From Actinomycetales bacterium (GTDB taxonomy: Bacteria > Actinomycetota > Actinomycetes > Actinomycetales > Actinomycetaceae): a stretch of 6,226 bases of DNA. Where the stretch lies: contig JAAZBW010000171.1 in NCBI GenBank assembly GCA_012513625.1, positions 1 through 6,226 of the forward strand, given 5' to 3'. Every line of letters starts with the position of its first letter. Within the stretch, counting starts at the first letter, position 1. Positions 6,106 through 6,226 of this stretch are shown here, one piece after another. The translations under genes were made by a program, and so were the position numbers. The notes beneath the pieces are model-generated. The model ran no database searches, was not told the origin of the DNA, and worked only from the letters and a program-made list of their open reading frames with translations.

Positions 6106-6226
6106 GTGAGCAACACCGAGAAGGCGCCCCAAGGGCACGTTCTTCGCGAGCGTCGCATGACCCTCGAGGGCCTCAGGCCGGGGATCACCGACGGGGGCAA
6201 TGGCATCTCCCTGTTGGAACCCCGCC
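6106..6226 (+). CDS. Start of an unidentified gene (runs off right edge)
   Basis: From GTG 6106 the frame stays open for 40 codons to the edge. It begins MSNTEKAPQGHVLRERRMTL and continues EGLRPGITDGGNGISLLEPR. I do not recognise the family. There is no signal peptide, and the charged start followed by a Gly-rich segment suggests a soluble protein. The position just after a terminator and a -10-like box supports a real start. AAGG at 6101-6104 is too close to the GTG to be a normal RBS, so leaderless translation is likelier. ATG 6157 is an in-frame alternative with no good RBS. Confidence 0.5.
   Translation, partial: MSNTEKAPQGHVLRERRMTLEGLRPGITDGGNGISLLEPR

Noticed and set aside
1..6226. 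Search for CRISPR arrays, tRNA or rRNA genes, insertion sequences and phage genes
   Set aside because: No regularly spaced repeats, tRNA-like cloverleaf, transposase motif or integrase motif was seen. The genes form an ordinary chromosomal cluster with uniform composition.

Overview
The window is uniformly GC-rich, with strong G/C bias at third codon positions, frequent GTG starts and leaderless-type promoters. Together with the gene content (an actinobacterial-type methionine aminopeptidase N-terminus, a SPOR-like small protein, a glutamine synthetase of the GlnA2 kind, and glnE) this points to an actinobacterium, probably Micrococcales or a relative. The genus cannot be fixed from the sequence.

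Layout. Positions 1-188 (minus strand) hold the first 62 codons of a type I methionine aminopeptidase (map), which runs off the left edge. A 47-base divergent gap separates it from a plus-strand 72-aa SPOR-like protein (236-454). A 248-base non-coding leader (455-702) has a GC-rich hairpin, other inverted repeats, and an AT-rich patch resembling half of a GlnR operator. Then come glnA2-type glutamine synthetase (703-2040) and glnE, the bifunctional GS adenylyltransferase/adenylyl-removase (2040-4994), whose start codon overlaps the glnA stop. After a 113-base gap lie a histidine-phosphatase (phosphoglycerate-mutase-like) protein (5108-5758) and, 2 bases later, an 81-aa cysteine-rich protein of unknown function (5761-6006). 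A strong GC hairpin follows. A further gene, start visible at 6106, runs off the right edge.

How the genes work together. The core is nitrogen assimilation. GlnA2 makes glutamine from glutamate, ammonia and ATP. GlnE reversibly adenylylates glutamine synthetase according to nitrogen status. The synthetase encoded here has Trp rather than Tyr at the adenylylation position, so GlnE probably acts mainly on another synthetase (a GlnA1) elsewhere in the genome. The phosphatase and the small Cys-rich protein have no evident link to this pathway.

Most of the window is conventional actinobacterial core genome. I see no mobile element, CRISPR array, tRNA, rRNA or phage gene, and no strong candidate for a wholly new system. 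The points most worth checking are the unrecognised 81-aa Cys-rich protein with its own apparent promoter, the GlnR-like site, the coupling of glnE to a synthetase lacking its target residue, and a small direct-repeat/hairpin arrangement after glnE.
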